A DNA stretch of 64,000 nt from positions 29,949,985 to 30,013,984 of the forward strand of contig NC_133898.1 in the NCBI RefSeq assembly GCF_964199755.1, read 5' to 3'. How positions within the stretch are numbered: position 1 is the first letter of the stretch; every line of letters starts with the position of its first letter. Position numbers and translations under genes: made by a program. The notes beneath the pieces were generated by a model that did no database searches, was not told the origin of the DNA, and saw nothing but the letters and a program-made list of their open reading frames with translations. The stretch is from Larus michahellis (Eukaryota; Chordata; Aves; Charadriiformes; Laridae). This document shows positions 52,701 to 64,000 of the stretch, piece after piece.

Positions 52701-55700
52701 TAAGATTACAGGTGAAATAATTTTAACACATTTCGTGGCCACAAGAGACCAGGCAGCATCTGTCCAGCTGCGTATCCTGCCCCCAGCGGAGCCCAACAAC
52801 AAATGCCCGTGGAAGAGTGCATGAAGTGGGGGAAGCACAAGGTGATGGAGTCACCCACGTGCTCTCCCAGCCTCCAGTGATTTCTGTCCAGGGGTTTTCG
52901 CAGGCCAGACTGTGATATTATGTGTTATATACTGACTTATTGTTTAGTTACTTAGCATACAGTTAAGAAACTAAACTAGCATACCTCTGCCCAGTACAGA
53001 AACCATACAATAACCTATGATTCCATGACTAACGTAGTTGCAATCATGGATTCCATTAAGACTGATTTTAAGACGTCACAGTATTTTTTATCTCACAGGA
53101 ATATACAGGAAAGACAAAAATTACTTACATGTAGAGCACGTACATTTCAATACTTAGAATGCTTGAATTCAAGCATTACCTTTTTTTTTTTTTTGAATCT
53201 GTTATCCCAAAGCAGATAATTACAATGCTGTAATTGTATTTCTTTTACCCTTAGGCTAAGGATGCATATGCGTAGATTCAAAAAAATAATGAATGTCACA
53301 CATTAATCTCATACAATCCCATTATATATATTGTATAGTAATGCTTTATTATTTGAGACACAAAGACTCAAACTTAATTCAGTTTTAAGGCTTTAAGGGT
53401 AAGCTAAACTTGTACTGCAGCAACAAAGCAAGAAGGCCACTCCTGACCGCAAAGCAGACTTAATGCAGGTTCACACTTCAGGATAATATGAAACCAGAAC
53501 AAGGCTGAAAGTGCACATGGCACTAGTGGTTTATGGAGGGATAGATGAGTAGCCTGGTCACCAAACCAAATGCTACTTTCAGCAACATGGTACAGCTGAA
53601 TTAATAGGACCCTTCCACATATCGATGAACCAGATCAAAAAATATAGAGAAAAGGACAGCTTGCTCTTCTGAGCCACTACACCTTTGCCACGTGACTGGT
53701 CCCTTTCGTATCACTGACTCAATTCCATAAGCAGCCTACTGCATAACAATAAACCAAAAAGACAAGTGATTCAATGAAATTAAAACTTTATATGAAAATT
53801 AGGAATTAACTAAGCTCTTGACTTGATCCTGTTTGTAGGCTGTATAGTCATAATGATTTCACTTTAATTAGAAACTCACTTCCTTGTATCTTTAGTCTGT
53901 AAGGAGCTGTATTAGTGAGCTAAGTTAACAAAGCAAGGTTTTAATTAGGAACAGCAGAATTACTTGCAAGTTTGCATCAAGTGTATTCAATACTCAAGTG
54001 CTATATGTCTGGAAAGGATATGCATTATTCCTCAAATAAAATGCTGAACGTCTGTGCAAAGTATAAGAATGGAAGTCAAATGAAGAACTAAAGCGTTCTG
54101 ACAGCGTGTCATGGATCTACATAATTTCTAGCTGATCCAGAGAGCTACTATGCATTTCTGCCATTTATATCCAACACTCTCTTCCCCTCCCCATCACTGC
54201 AATGGTTTTTGAAATTTAAAAAAAAAAAAAGCACTTCTGAAATAAGTACCTGGCCATACTCAAGGTCCCTTTATACGCAGCATTTAGGTTACATAAAGGA
54301 AGTGATAACAGAACAAGGTCCTGGGATTAAATGAAGCTTAAAGTGTGACAAGACTAGCAAGCAAAAAAGCTTCCCACTTCAACTGACATGACTTTGACTC
54401 GCTGTTATATTCTTTCACTTTTAATATATGCTAAATATTTATCTCAAAATTAACATTTAGACGTAAGAGATCTTAACAGATCTTTTTGAATTTGCAAACA
54501 TTTTGGAATATTGATATTGTAACACAGTGCTGTAAATTTCAATAGTTTCAAACACAAATACAAAAAACCCCACCGCTCTTAAAAATAGGCAAAAGCTTAC
54601 CTGTGCATGAAACAAAGCTAATCCCTTTGCAGTATGCATGGGAATCAGAACTTTCATAAGGAACTGTTTGTGTTCTGCTTTCAGTGGCAGTGCAAAACCA
54701 TTGATAATACTGAAAATATGAATAAGCAGGATTTATTTTAATTAAAAAATAATTTTTTCCTAGCAAGTCAGTAAGTTTTGTCAATTCAAAAGCTACTTCA
54801 TTCCTGATTCAATTTCTCAACCTGATTATTTTGAAGCCATAAAATAGCTCTACAGACACACAACCATCACAGTGTTGGTATTGTGAAAATTTAGACTCTT
54901 AGCAGGAATATCAGAGAACTGCAGCAGAAGTCAAAAAATTAGACAAGCTGGATTATTTTTATTGTGACAGCCATTAAATAAAATCATCTACAGTAAGTCT
55001 TGCTGTCTAATTGTGAAGCTCAGACAGATGCATCAGGAGGCTGATCCATTTCACACCCAAAATCAATAGCAACTTGCAGAGGAAAAAAAAATAAAAAGAG
55101 ATGGCATAAAATTTTGAACTATTTTAACAGTGCAGTTTGAACATTTGTTTTGAGATTGTTGAACAACCTTTCCCTCCAAAAACAAAGTTAAAAAGTTGTC
55201 TCATTGATTCAGTAATGAGTTGATAAGTCATAGAACAGACAGAAGTCCTTCAGGCAGAGGGTGGGATTCACCCCCCTCTCCCCTACATTTTAGATAAATC
55301 TGTGAAAATAATGGTATAATTTTCACTCAATTTTCATGAAAATTTGTTCCACAATAGTTTCACAATGTTTAGATTTTCAGTTAGACCAGTAATATTTATA
55401 ACATTTTCTACTGTGAAATATATGTGACAGCTTTGGAAAAAACAGTAAAATACTACTACAAAAAAACTTCAAAGTTAAAAATTAAATTAGTGAAATAATG
55501 TCAAAAAAGACAACTAAAAAATCCGAGCACTTACAAGGCTTTACTGAATAGAATTTAAAGAGAACCAGCCTGGTGAAGATTAAAGCATTTCATTCAGCAT
55601 GAGGGGAAAAGTTAACGTTCATTTTCTGAATCAAAGAACAAGTCATCTCTCAAATGTAAGATAAGCAAGAGTAGATATTCCTAACAAACAAGGACCCTTG

Positions 55701-58700
55701 AGAAATATTTTGCCAGTCATCTTTTAAAATTTGCACTGAAGAGCAATAATTTATACTGTATATCCTAATTTGATATTCACATGGTAACCCAGACAGTATT
55801 AGATTATATCAGTGACTGCACTTCATCACTCGTTACTGTAATAATTCTCTCCCCTCCCTCCGTTCCCAGAGGAAGAAAACGGAAGCAAACACCCACAATA
55901 ACGTTTTATATTTTTTTCTGTCAGATCAAACTTACCTTCCTAATATCTCAAGAAGTTCAGCAACACCATTGAAGTGCTCTGTTTCATATATAAACCTGTT
56001 ACAAAAAAGACAACCATCAAAAATCGAAAAAGGATCAGAGATTCCAAAGAAATAAGCTCTAATAAGCTTCAAATATTTGAAAGCCAGATCACAGACCAAA
56101 CCCAGGTCTTTTATTTCAAGAATAGATCACTGCAGACCCAGACCATGAATGCAAGATAAAACATTCCTCAACTTAATCACACATACACATATATATACAC
56201 AGCATACCTGAGGAAAATGTTGTTAATCTGTTTCCTGATGAATGCTCTTAAACCGAGGAATTTTCCATAAATTCGATGAAGAACTGTCTTTAGGAAATCA
56301 CGTTCTCGTGGGTCTTCACTATCAAAGAGCTCCAACAACTTTCAAAATTAAATTGAAATGTATTACTTTTGAAAGACTTAAATTTTGTTATGTTACTAAC
56401 CATTACTAACCAATTGGAGTTTTATCTTTCATTTACAAGTTTACATTAGAAAAATTAGAATCAGTTCAACCAAAAAACTTTTGTTTGGTTGGCAATATTA
56501 TATTTTCAAAATTAGATTTAATAAAGCTGATTTTTTTTTTTTTAAATTAAACCCAGTAGCTTCATTCCCTTCAAAGGTCTACATACAACAGACATCAAAG
56601 CCATTCCAACAACTGTTACACTTTCAAAACAAAAATGAAATTGTGAGAATGAGATTATCAAACCTTAGGTAATCCTTGGTCTTTAAGAAATAAGAATGAA
56701 TCAAATCTGTGACAGTTATTTACAATTTCTTAATTAAAATCCTATACTACTCATCTCAAAAAGCTACTTGTGTCTTGAAGGTTAAGCAAAAGCATAATTC
56801 TTTGCAGAATCATTTTGCAGGATAAGTGGATGATAAGACTCATGCATATTTCCTCAGGGGGAGAAGAGGGAGAGATACATTTAACAGAATGATAATGCAT
56901 TAAAAATGAGCCGTTGGGGGAAGAAAACAAAGAGGAAAAAAAAAGTCACTGAAAGTAGAAGTTGGTTCATTTCTGTCCAAATCTACTATCAATATTCCCT
57001 GCCCCCCGCCCTTTATTTAAAAAAACAAACAAACAAAAACAAAACAAACCAACCAAACAAAAAAAACAAACAGAAAACCACCACACCTTTCACACACCCC
57101 CACCCCTTTTTTCCTCTTACATATTCTGGGTGATGAACATGTTTGGTTTTGTTCCTATACAAGAAATTTCACAATTAATGATTAAATGGGGGGGGTACTG
57201 TGTATAAAATAAGCATAAGATATGTAATTATTAACTGATTCTCTACTAATACAGACTAAATGCTGCAATAAGCTAGCAAGGTTTTCCACACATTTTTTTT
57301 CTCTCATAGAAAATTTTCCAAGGATACAGAAAAGACCATACTCACTTGAAGACATCAAAAGTAATTCCAATCCCATTGCAGACCATTATTTTAGTTTGGG
57401 GATTTTTTTTTCCTGCATGCCCAAGTGAGAGCATATTCGGAAACGCTAACTGTGCTAAACTAGTCCATAACTTAGCTCAAGCAGTCGCTACAGTCTCCTG
57501 CTCAGTGCAGGTCTGCAAGGTCGGGTATGTCTACACCAAGCAGCATAAGGGACTGGAAACAGCTGTTCAGGAGCTTTGTTCGGGCTCATTTCATTTTTAT
57601 ATTTAGAAGGAATTTCTCAGGGTCACTACTCCACTTTTTTCCATATATAGCTAGCTGTTCATTGCATTGTCTTTCTCGCTCGTACTCCAGAGAAAGATCA
57701 AGTGAAACGTCAGGAACTGAAACTCTGCAACATGGCTCTTAGGAACCACGGGTCAATTAGTAAATTGGATACCCACAGCCAGCAGCAGCTTCAGGCCTAA
57801 ATTTTGTAGGAAAATTGAATAAAACAGAGAAGAAGGAAACACCTATAAAACAAGAACAGTAAAATCAAACAAGTGGAAATTAAAATGCAGTCATTGAAGG
57901 TGGGGAGGGAAAGCATCCATCTCTGTTTTTAGCTTCCATTGCTGTACTGTGACAGCCTGCCACCACTCACTCTGCAGATACTGAGCTTTTTCTTGACAAA
58001 AAAGTATTTTGATATGATAGAAAAAGTCCCCACCGAGTTAACCTTGGACAAAAAAATGCTATGGTATTCTACAGCCTAATTCCTTGAGAAGTTATATTTA
58101 AAATGAAATCTCACTTCACTTTCCTGCTCATAGTTATTTTGCGTGGTGAAGCATGATTTTTTCTAGGTACTTTCTTACTTGATTGTCTTTCTGTGGTTAA
58201 CACATGATAGTAAAGAGAACTATACTACCTACAAGTTAGCAGATGTTGGAATGCAAATTCATGTACAATAAGTACATGAGCTTTTTACATGAAAAAAGTT
58301 TGCTGTTAAGTTTTCCCATGATAAATCTATGAAGAAAAAAACCAAACATAGAAGCACTACAATTTAATCAGCATATTGTTGATATGACTGGAACTAAGCT
58401 ACAAATCACTAAAACCACAACTTCTATTTACAAGTTACAAATATATTGCATTGCAAAGCACTAACGTTGATATCTGAAAATAACGTGTTTCTGAAGTTAT
58501 TAGTTGCATACAGCCTGTGAGGTATGATGTGCTGTTTATTTAGTGTCTGGCAGAAACCACTGTTGGAATAACTAAAATTTAACCCTCAGTCAACACGAAA
58601 GCTTTCATATCTCCTTAGCTGTACAGTCACCTGATAGGTTAAGCTTGAGAGGTGATCTTTAAATCCGGGGGTGGGAAAACTCTGTACTTACCTGCTGTAC

Positions 58701-58784
58701 AAATTTCTGGTCAATATACCGCTTTGCAATGCTCGGCTGAAAATCCGGGCTCTCCAAAAACCTCAGGAAAAATTCATACACCAA
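43734..58784 (-). CDS. PPP2R5A: PP2A regulatory subunit B56 alpha (5' exons outside window)
   Basis: Ten coding exons on the minus strand, in transcript order: 58692-58784, 56208-56338, 55936-55995, 54601-54709, 52126-52179, 47964-48014, 47123-47242, 46900-47027, 44680-44781 and 43734-43866. All introns are GT-AG, and the 981 bp give 326 residues plus stop in one frame. The product targets and regulates protein phosphatase 2A; B56 subunits are HEAT-like solenoids that recruit substrates with LxxIxE motifs. Landmarks in order: [86 protein letters not shown], then [11 protein letters not shown] and a basic coiled tail ([16 protein letters not shown]). The alpha assignment rests on the tail, ending NTSAK where human ends NTSAE, and on synteny with PACC1. 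About 160 N-terminal residues are missing because their exons lie beyond 64000. Confidence 0.95.
43867..46899. other. PPP2R5A terminal introns (around exon 44680-44781)
   Basis: Introns at 43867-44679 and 44782-46899. A GC-richer block at about 44080-44510 stays open in some frames, but nothing is recognisable. No repeat family was identified. Confidence 0.6.
48015..52125. other. PPP2R5A intron between the 54-bp and 51-bp exons
   Basis: A 4.1-kb GT-AG intron with a T-rich and A-rich stretch (48538-48600, 48814-48842) and a GC-richer block at about 49300-49590 that is open in frames on both strands without recognisable content. No RNA gene was seen. Confidence 0.6.
52180..55935. other. PPP2R5A introns around exon 54601-54709
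   Basis: Introns at 52180-54600 and 54710-55935. AT-rich, with homopolymer runs only. No repeat family or gene recognised. Confidence 0.6.
56339..58691. other. PPP2R5A intron upstream of exon 56208-56338
   Basis: A 2.35-kb intron containing an A/C-rich simple-sequence tract at 57018-57085. No other recognised feature. Confidence 0.6.
57018..57085 (+). repeat. CAAA-type low-complexity tract
   Basis: About 70 bp made almost entirely of A and C in irregular CAAA/CCAA units on the plus strand, which is T/G-rich on the PPP2R5A transcript strand. It may be a decayed poly(A) tail or a simple repeat. Confidence 0.7.
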
Positions 58785-60328
58785 CTACAAACATTGAAAT
58801 GAAAATTTTGAAGTCAGTGAAAATTCTGAAGTTAGTAAGCACACCATAACACAGATCTCAGCCCCGCCACCACCACAAAGTCAGTGGGACTCTTCACATG
58901 CTTAAAACGTACAAAAGGAAACCGAAGCCTAACACATCTCTGCTTAATCACAGCCTCCACTGGAATCTACTGAAATAATTACAGTAAGTATCAAGAACAC
59001 TTTAATTCCCAGAAGAGTCAAAGCTTCATAAATAATCTACTGAAAATATCACTATTAGACAAACAATCTCTAAGTATTACATACATTCACATTTCCTACT
59101 AGATTAACAATTTATTATGTAGAAATAAGTTACCAAACACTTATCAACACTGAGGGTAAAATTAAGTGTTCTGACATCACATAATTCCTTAAACAGATGA
59201 GGAAAAGTCGGCTAACTAAGTGTTCTTCAAATTCAGTTTCATATGCAAAGTCCAAAAATGAAAAGCCAGATTAAAAAGCTGAATGAATACATGGAAACGT
59301 AAGAGTTCAGCTTAACGTTAGGTTTCTATATCCTGGACATTCAAATTCAAACAACAGGACCCTCTTGCAGATTTATTTTCAGCATCTTTTATATTTTGTA
59401 GTATATTATTTCTATTGAGTTCAAGTCCCCATTTGCTATGATCCCACGATGCCCACAGATGGAAAACCAGACAGGAGACAGAGCTAGCGAGGGCCTGAGG
59501 TAGCAGAGAGGGGCACGAAGGCGGCAGAGCACAAGTCACGTATTTTGGGGTTCATCAGAAGTCCAGGACAGAAAATACTTTACTTTTGTCACAACAGCAG
59601 ATTTATAAAATACACATAAGGCATCTCTTAACTAAGACAGAATTGAGAGGAAAGACATCTTATGTTTAGGTACATTCAGGGCTGCTTATGTTCTCAATGC
59701 CTGTTTCTTAACTCCATGTTAGTTAAACAACTGATTAGCAATAATACTAAAAGGCAATTTAGATACATAAAGACATCACTGACTGGGCTTCCAAATAAAA
59801 CCTACACAGAGCTGTGGTCATACTCACAGGCATGTATTTCAACTATTACCACTACGAGTACTTATTAAAATCTGAGTAGTTCATAATTATAATCATGAAG
59901 TTCACTCAAGAGAAATGCTTGACAATAAGTACTTTTTATCTAGAACATTTGAGATGACAGTTACTTACGCATAGCCTCAAGGAGGGCATGCTGCATCTGC
60001 AACGCAGACGCTCAGAAACACAAGTTCCCCTTAACTTCCTTCCCCTCTGACAGACTGTAACAAGACCTTTTCATACCAGCAGTTTAAACGTATACAAATT
60101 TCATGTAACAGAGCTGTATTAAAACCCAGGCTTCCCCGTAGAGCCTTAATTTGTCTTCTTGTGCATAAACACAATAGCACACAGTTGCACAACAGACAAC
60201 ATAGGACAGAATTTTAAAGAGCCTGGTAATAGACAACCCAATAATATAATTTTAAACATTACCATACTCCATCCTCTGTCTTAGAAAGAGGCCAACCATG
60301 GCTGTTTAGTATCTTCAATGACATATAC
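58785..60328. other. PPP2R5A upstream intron, first part
   Basis: This lies upstream of the most 5' exon in the window. I searched for the preceding exon (an acidic DEPTLEASWPHIQ-type segment in human) and did not find it, so the intron should extend past 64000. No other feature was seen. Confidence 0.55.
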
Positions 60329-61221
60329 AGTGGGATCGAGTATACCCCAGCAAGTTTGCAGACAACATGAAGCTGAATGGTGCAGCTGACATGCCTGTGG
60401 GACAGAATGCCATCCAGAGGGACCTGGACAAGCTCGAGGCCCATGTGAACCTCATGAGGTTCAACAAGGCCAAGTGCAAGGTCCTGCAGCCGGGTCAGGG
60501 CAACCCCTGGTATCAATACAGGCTGGGGGATGAAGGGATTGAGAGCGGCCCTGAGGAGAAGGACAGGGAGGTGCCGGTGGATGACATGAGCTGACAATGT
60601 GCACTTGCAGCCCAGAAAGCCAACTGCATCCTGGGCTGCATCAAAAGAAGTGTGGCCAGCAGGTCAAGGGAGGTGATTCTGCCCCTCTACTCTGCTCTGG
60701 TGAGATCCCACCTGGAGTACTGCATCCAGCTCTGGAGTCCTCAGCACAGGAGAGATATGGACCTGTTGGAGCAGGTCCAGAGGAGGGCCACAAAAATGAT
60801 CAGAGGGCTGAAGCACCTCTCCTGTGTCAACAGACTGAGAGAGTTCAGGTTATTCAGCCTGGAGAAGGCTCTGGGGAGACCTTATAGCAGCCTTCCAGTA
60901 CTTAAAGGGGACTTATAAGAAAGATGGGGATAGACTTTTTAGCAGGGCCTGTTGCGATAGGACAGGAGGTAATTCCTTTAAACTAAAAGAGGGTAGATTC
61001 AGAGTAGATACAAGGAAGAAATTTTTTACAATGAGGGTGGTGAAACAATGGAACAGGTTGCCCAGAGAGGTGGTAGATGCCCCATCCCTGGAGAAATTCA
61101 AGTTCAGGTTGGCTGGGGCTTTGAGCAACCTGATCTAGTTGAAGATGTTCCTGCTTATTGCATGGGGGTTGGACTAGGTGATCTTCGAGGTCTCTTCCAA
61201 CCCAAAACATTCTACGATTCT
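60329..61221 (+). repeat. CR1 LINE fragment with ORF2 C-terminal relic
   Basis: About 890 bp of CR1. It starts in the reverse-transcriptase C-terminal region ([34 protein letters not shown] in translation). It continues through the conserved [14 protein letters not shown] block at about 60700-60750 and ends with the 3' UTR motif AGGTGATCTTCGAGGTCTCT and a degenerate octamer tail (ATTCTACG ATTCT). Frameshifts near 60595 and a stop near 60918 break ORF2. It is 5'-truncated and antisense to PPP2R5A. Confidence 0.95.
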
Positions 61222-63945
61222 CCTGACCTTTTTCAAGCTAGAAACTAGATGAATTCATTCATTGTTTGAATTGAAATGGAACATATATGGCTGGAGGGAA
61301 CTTATTAGCACAGCTTCATAGGGATTAATTTTGGAACTAAATTTCATTCAATATTTCTGTAATATATTCCTCTATTAAATATTTCTGTTAGTGACCACAA
61401 CAAAGAATAGTCACGTGTGATAACTGCTTAGACGATGCCACAATATGGGAAGCTATCACAGGGGATGGGGAGTGTGTGTGTGAAGTATGTCAGGTTATCA
61501 ATAAGAAAGGACAAGTTGATCCTGAAGGCTCAGAGTAATAGATACAGGATGAAACTCAAGGACTGCAAAGTCACAGTTCGAGATCCAATAAAAAGCTCTG
61601 CTAAGCATTTGCAAGCCTTTAAGCTGAGAAAGGAAGTGATCCCGGTTCTGAATGCTGGTTAACCATAGTACGACTAAGATCTATCTACACAGTGCAGCCA
61701 TGGAAGTGACAGATGAAATCCTGGGATATTCCAGGAAGATACTGCCAGTACAGATAGAGATGCACAGTCCTACGCGTGCTTGAGAAAATTTATTCAAACC
61801 TGCAAGGACACAGAGAAGGAGCCACTAGAGTTGTCATCGATAGAGCACCTTTTATGAGTGAAGACTAAATTGGCATACTTTGTTTCCCCTAAAGGACAAG
61901 GAGAGGAAGGACAATCATGGCTTCTTTCCATAAATAGATACGAGGACTGCGATAAACGCCAAGCAGAATAAGAACTAAGTTAAAGCACAATGCTGCAACA
62001 TCTAGGTACAAGACATCCAAGATTAAGTTTAGGATATCGATTAGAGTCAAGACCAAGGTACATCTCATCTATAAAACAGAACAAGTCGATATCATTGCAA
62101 GATTCTCAATATATGACAACAAATTAATCAGCTACATGTCTTATTTCTAATATAGGGAGAATATGAATTAGTAACCATTTGAATGCTTCATATAAACACA
62201 TGCAATTCCAGAACCAGGACTGTTGCTATTGTTCTTAAAGAGCTTTCAGAAAAACAAAATTTAGTGCTCAAAAATCCCATTTCTGAGCTGTATCGTAGGG
62301 AAGTGTCACACACTGAAGGAGTTTTTATGCAGTTCTGATGCATACAGAATCATCTAGCTTCCTGGTAATTAGTACTACTGCTCCTAGAACATGTACAAAT
62401 GGTAAAAGGTAACAAATAACTTTGGAAACCCTTGGGAGTCTTGGGAAATCCATGAAGCTTTATCCAAGGCACTTCAGGAAGCAAGCTGCACAATGGTCAC
62501 TTCTGGATAGTCAGCCTCTCCCTCCTCCTATATGCTAACGTTTGCAAACTTAGAAGCACAACAACAACTATCAACTAGGGGGACAAGAATGGATTCTACC
62601 CACAACGGACATTGGCTGCTCCTACCTAAAAAAGAGACAGGTACACTCAACTTCCTTGAGTTTAACTGAGGCATCACCATTGGAAATACTAGATCAGGGG
62701 AGAACTGTTGGATTTAGTTATTTTGGTTCTCAAAATTGGTCTGCTTGGGTCAAAGAGCTAGGAAATGTAACTCCTATTACTTTGGTGATTCAGTCTTCTT
62801 TCCTGCTGAGACCACTAGAATATTATTGCCTTAAGGTAATAATTCCACCAACTTTGCAACTCCCTAAGCTCCAAAAAATACACAGTGACTTTAATGACAA
62901 CCTAGTTTGGCTGTTACAAACTATCTTGAGTATTGCTTTAAAACAATGTCTTTCAAGTGACACTAATTTTACTGAAGGTCTAGAGTCTTTTGTTGTGACT
63001 ACATGCAACAGTAACTTACTAAGCCATTATTTATGATGTTATTTTATAGAGAAATGCCAACAGATTCAACCACAGAAGAGATTCAAACTTTTTTCTTTTC
63101 CCTTCCAGAAAACTGGCTACCTGACTGCCATATCAGGATAGAATTCTGAATTTGTTTGTAGTTTAGCAATCACCTCACCCACACCTCCAAGCAGTTCTTT
63201 AGACTATACCAAAAGTAATAATGGGTTTTGATGGGGGGAGGGGGAATGGGTGTGCATCCCCCCTTCCTCCATACACAAAATTTGATGCTGCCAGCAGCTT
63301 TGTGCTCCTGGAAGGCAATTAGTAAGTTATCAAACTCAGTCTTCTACCATCCATTAGCACATGAACTGTAAAAGAAAGGAGACAAAAACACAAACTGTTT
63401 CCATTGTGCTGCAGGGAGCAACCTAGTCCAAGGACAGCGTGAACAATTGATGCAGGAGAGTGAAATCCACAATCAGTGATCAGACAGCCTGGCCAAAACT
63501 CATTTAGAAAAGGGCAAAGAAAAAAGCTCTTTCAATTTATCTTAGACAAGCCTAAAGCACAAGTGAACTGGTCACAGAAACCACAAGTCTTTTTATAGAA
63601 AAAAACAAAACAAACAAACCTATAGATTACTTATGACCTAAAGTGAACTGAGCAAACATTTACAAATTTTGTTCTTGACACACAGGGGCATTTTGAAGTC
63701 AGATGCCACTACTGACTATAAGAGATATTTACACAGCCCTTGCACCCTCCCACCCCTCCAAAATCCAGCCTCTCATCTAGTTCAGTTATAGCCATTTCTC
63801 CTATGAATTAGAATCAGTCATATGTGAGATAATAATCATCACAGCCTTTAGCCTGAAGAGTTATTTTTTGTGATAACTTGTTTCTTACGTGGTTTAGGTC
63901 TCAAATCCTATCTTGAACATCTACTTTTCTGTCTCTTTTCCCAAG
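61222..63945. other. Intronic sequence between two CR1 copies
   Basis: No gene or known repeat was recognised. A plus-strand frame of 126 codons at 62656-63036 begins with TTG, not ATG, and has no domain I know. The block at about 61430-62100 is less AT-rich than its flanks and may be an old, unidentified repeat. Confidence 0.5.
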
Positions 63946-64000
63946 AAACAGGTGATAGGACAAGAGGAAATGGCCTCAAGTTGTGCCAGGGGAGGTTTAG
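63946..64000 (+). repeat. CR1 LINE fragment running off the window
   Basis: The last 55 bp read AGGTGATAGGACAAGAGGAA, then ATGGCCTCAAGTTGTGCCAG and GGGAGGTTTAG. This is a conserved stretch that lies a few hundred bases before the CR1 3' end. The rest should continue beyond 64000. Confidence 0.8.

Noticed and set aside
62656-63036. 126-codon frame as a new gene
   Set aside because: No ATG start, no promoter, no domain; one frame of this length is not surprising in 64 kb. Kept only as a low-interest note.

Overview
The window is a piece of a bird nuclear genome. Evidence: three multi-exon genes with GT-AG introns, CpG-island promoters, several CR1 LINE 3' ends (two or three carrying the ATTCTATG-type terminal octamer), and a decayed endogenous retrovirus (ERV) whose LTR ends (TGTCCTGGTTTG / AAACCATGACA) look like an avian ERV-L-like family. 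Gene order matches the human 1q32.3 block NENF - PACC1 - PPP2R5A, so this is a conserved vertebrate syntenic segment. There are no bacterial genes and no CRISPR array.

Layout. 1-5.8 kb: non-coding, with one short CR1 tail and a ~110-bp tandem duplication. 5.85-10.74 kb: minus-strand ERV with a complete-looking 714-bp 5' LTR, a lysine-type primer-binding site, decayed gag, protease, reverse transcriptase and RNase H, and only the start of integrase; the 3' part, any env and the 3' LTR are absent. 11.83-15.37 kb: NENF (neudesin), minus strand, four exons, 163 aa. 15.4-18.1 kb: divergent promoter interval with a CpG island at each end. 18.12-39.46 kb: PACC1 (TMEM206, proton-activated chloride channel), plus strand, eight exons, 350 aa. 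39.5-42.6 kb: tail-to-tail spacer holding a methionine-free open frame. 42.6-58.8 kb: PPP2R5A (PP2A regulatory subunit B56 alpha), minus strand, last ten coding exons (326 aa plus stop). Its 5' exons lie beyond the window, so 58.8-64 kb is read as intron; it holds an ~890-bp CR1 fragment and the start of another CR1.

The three genes are not known to form one pathway: neudesin is a secreted or ER haem-binding trophic factor, PACC1 an acid-activated anion channel, and PPP2R5A a targeting subunit of a Ser/Thr phosphatase. What links them is conserved position. All exon boundaries below were assembled by hand; summed exon lengths give uninterrupted frames for all three genes. The protein comparisons with human rest on my memory of the human proteins, not on a search. 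I found no convincing new biological system. The best leads are the open frame at 40899-41291, a likely catalytic-site loss in the ERV, and a probable lineage difference in PACC1 glycosylation.
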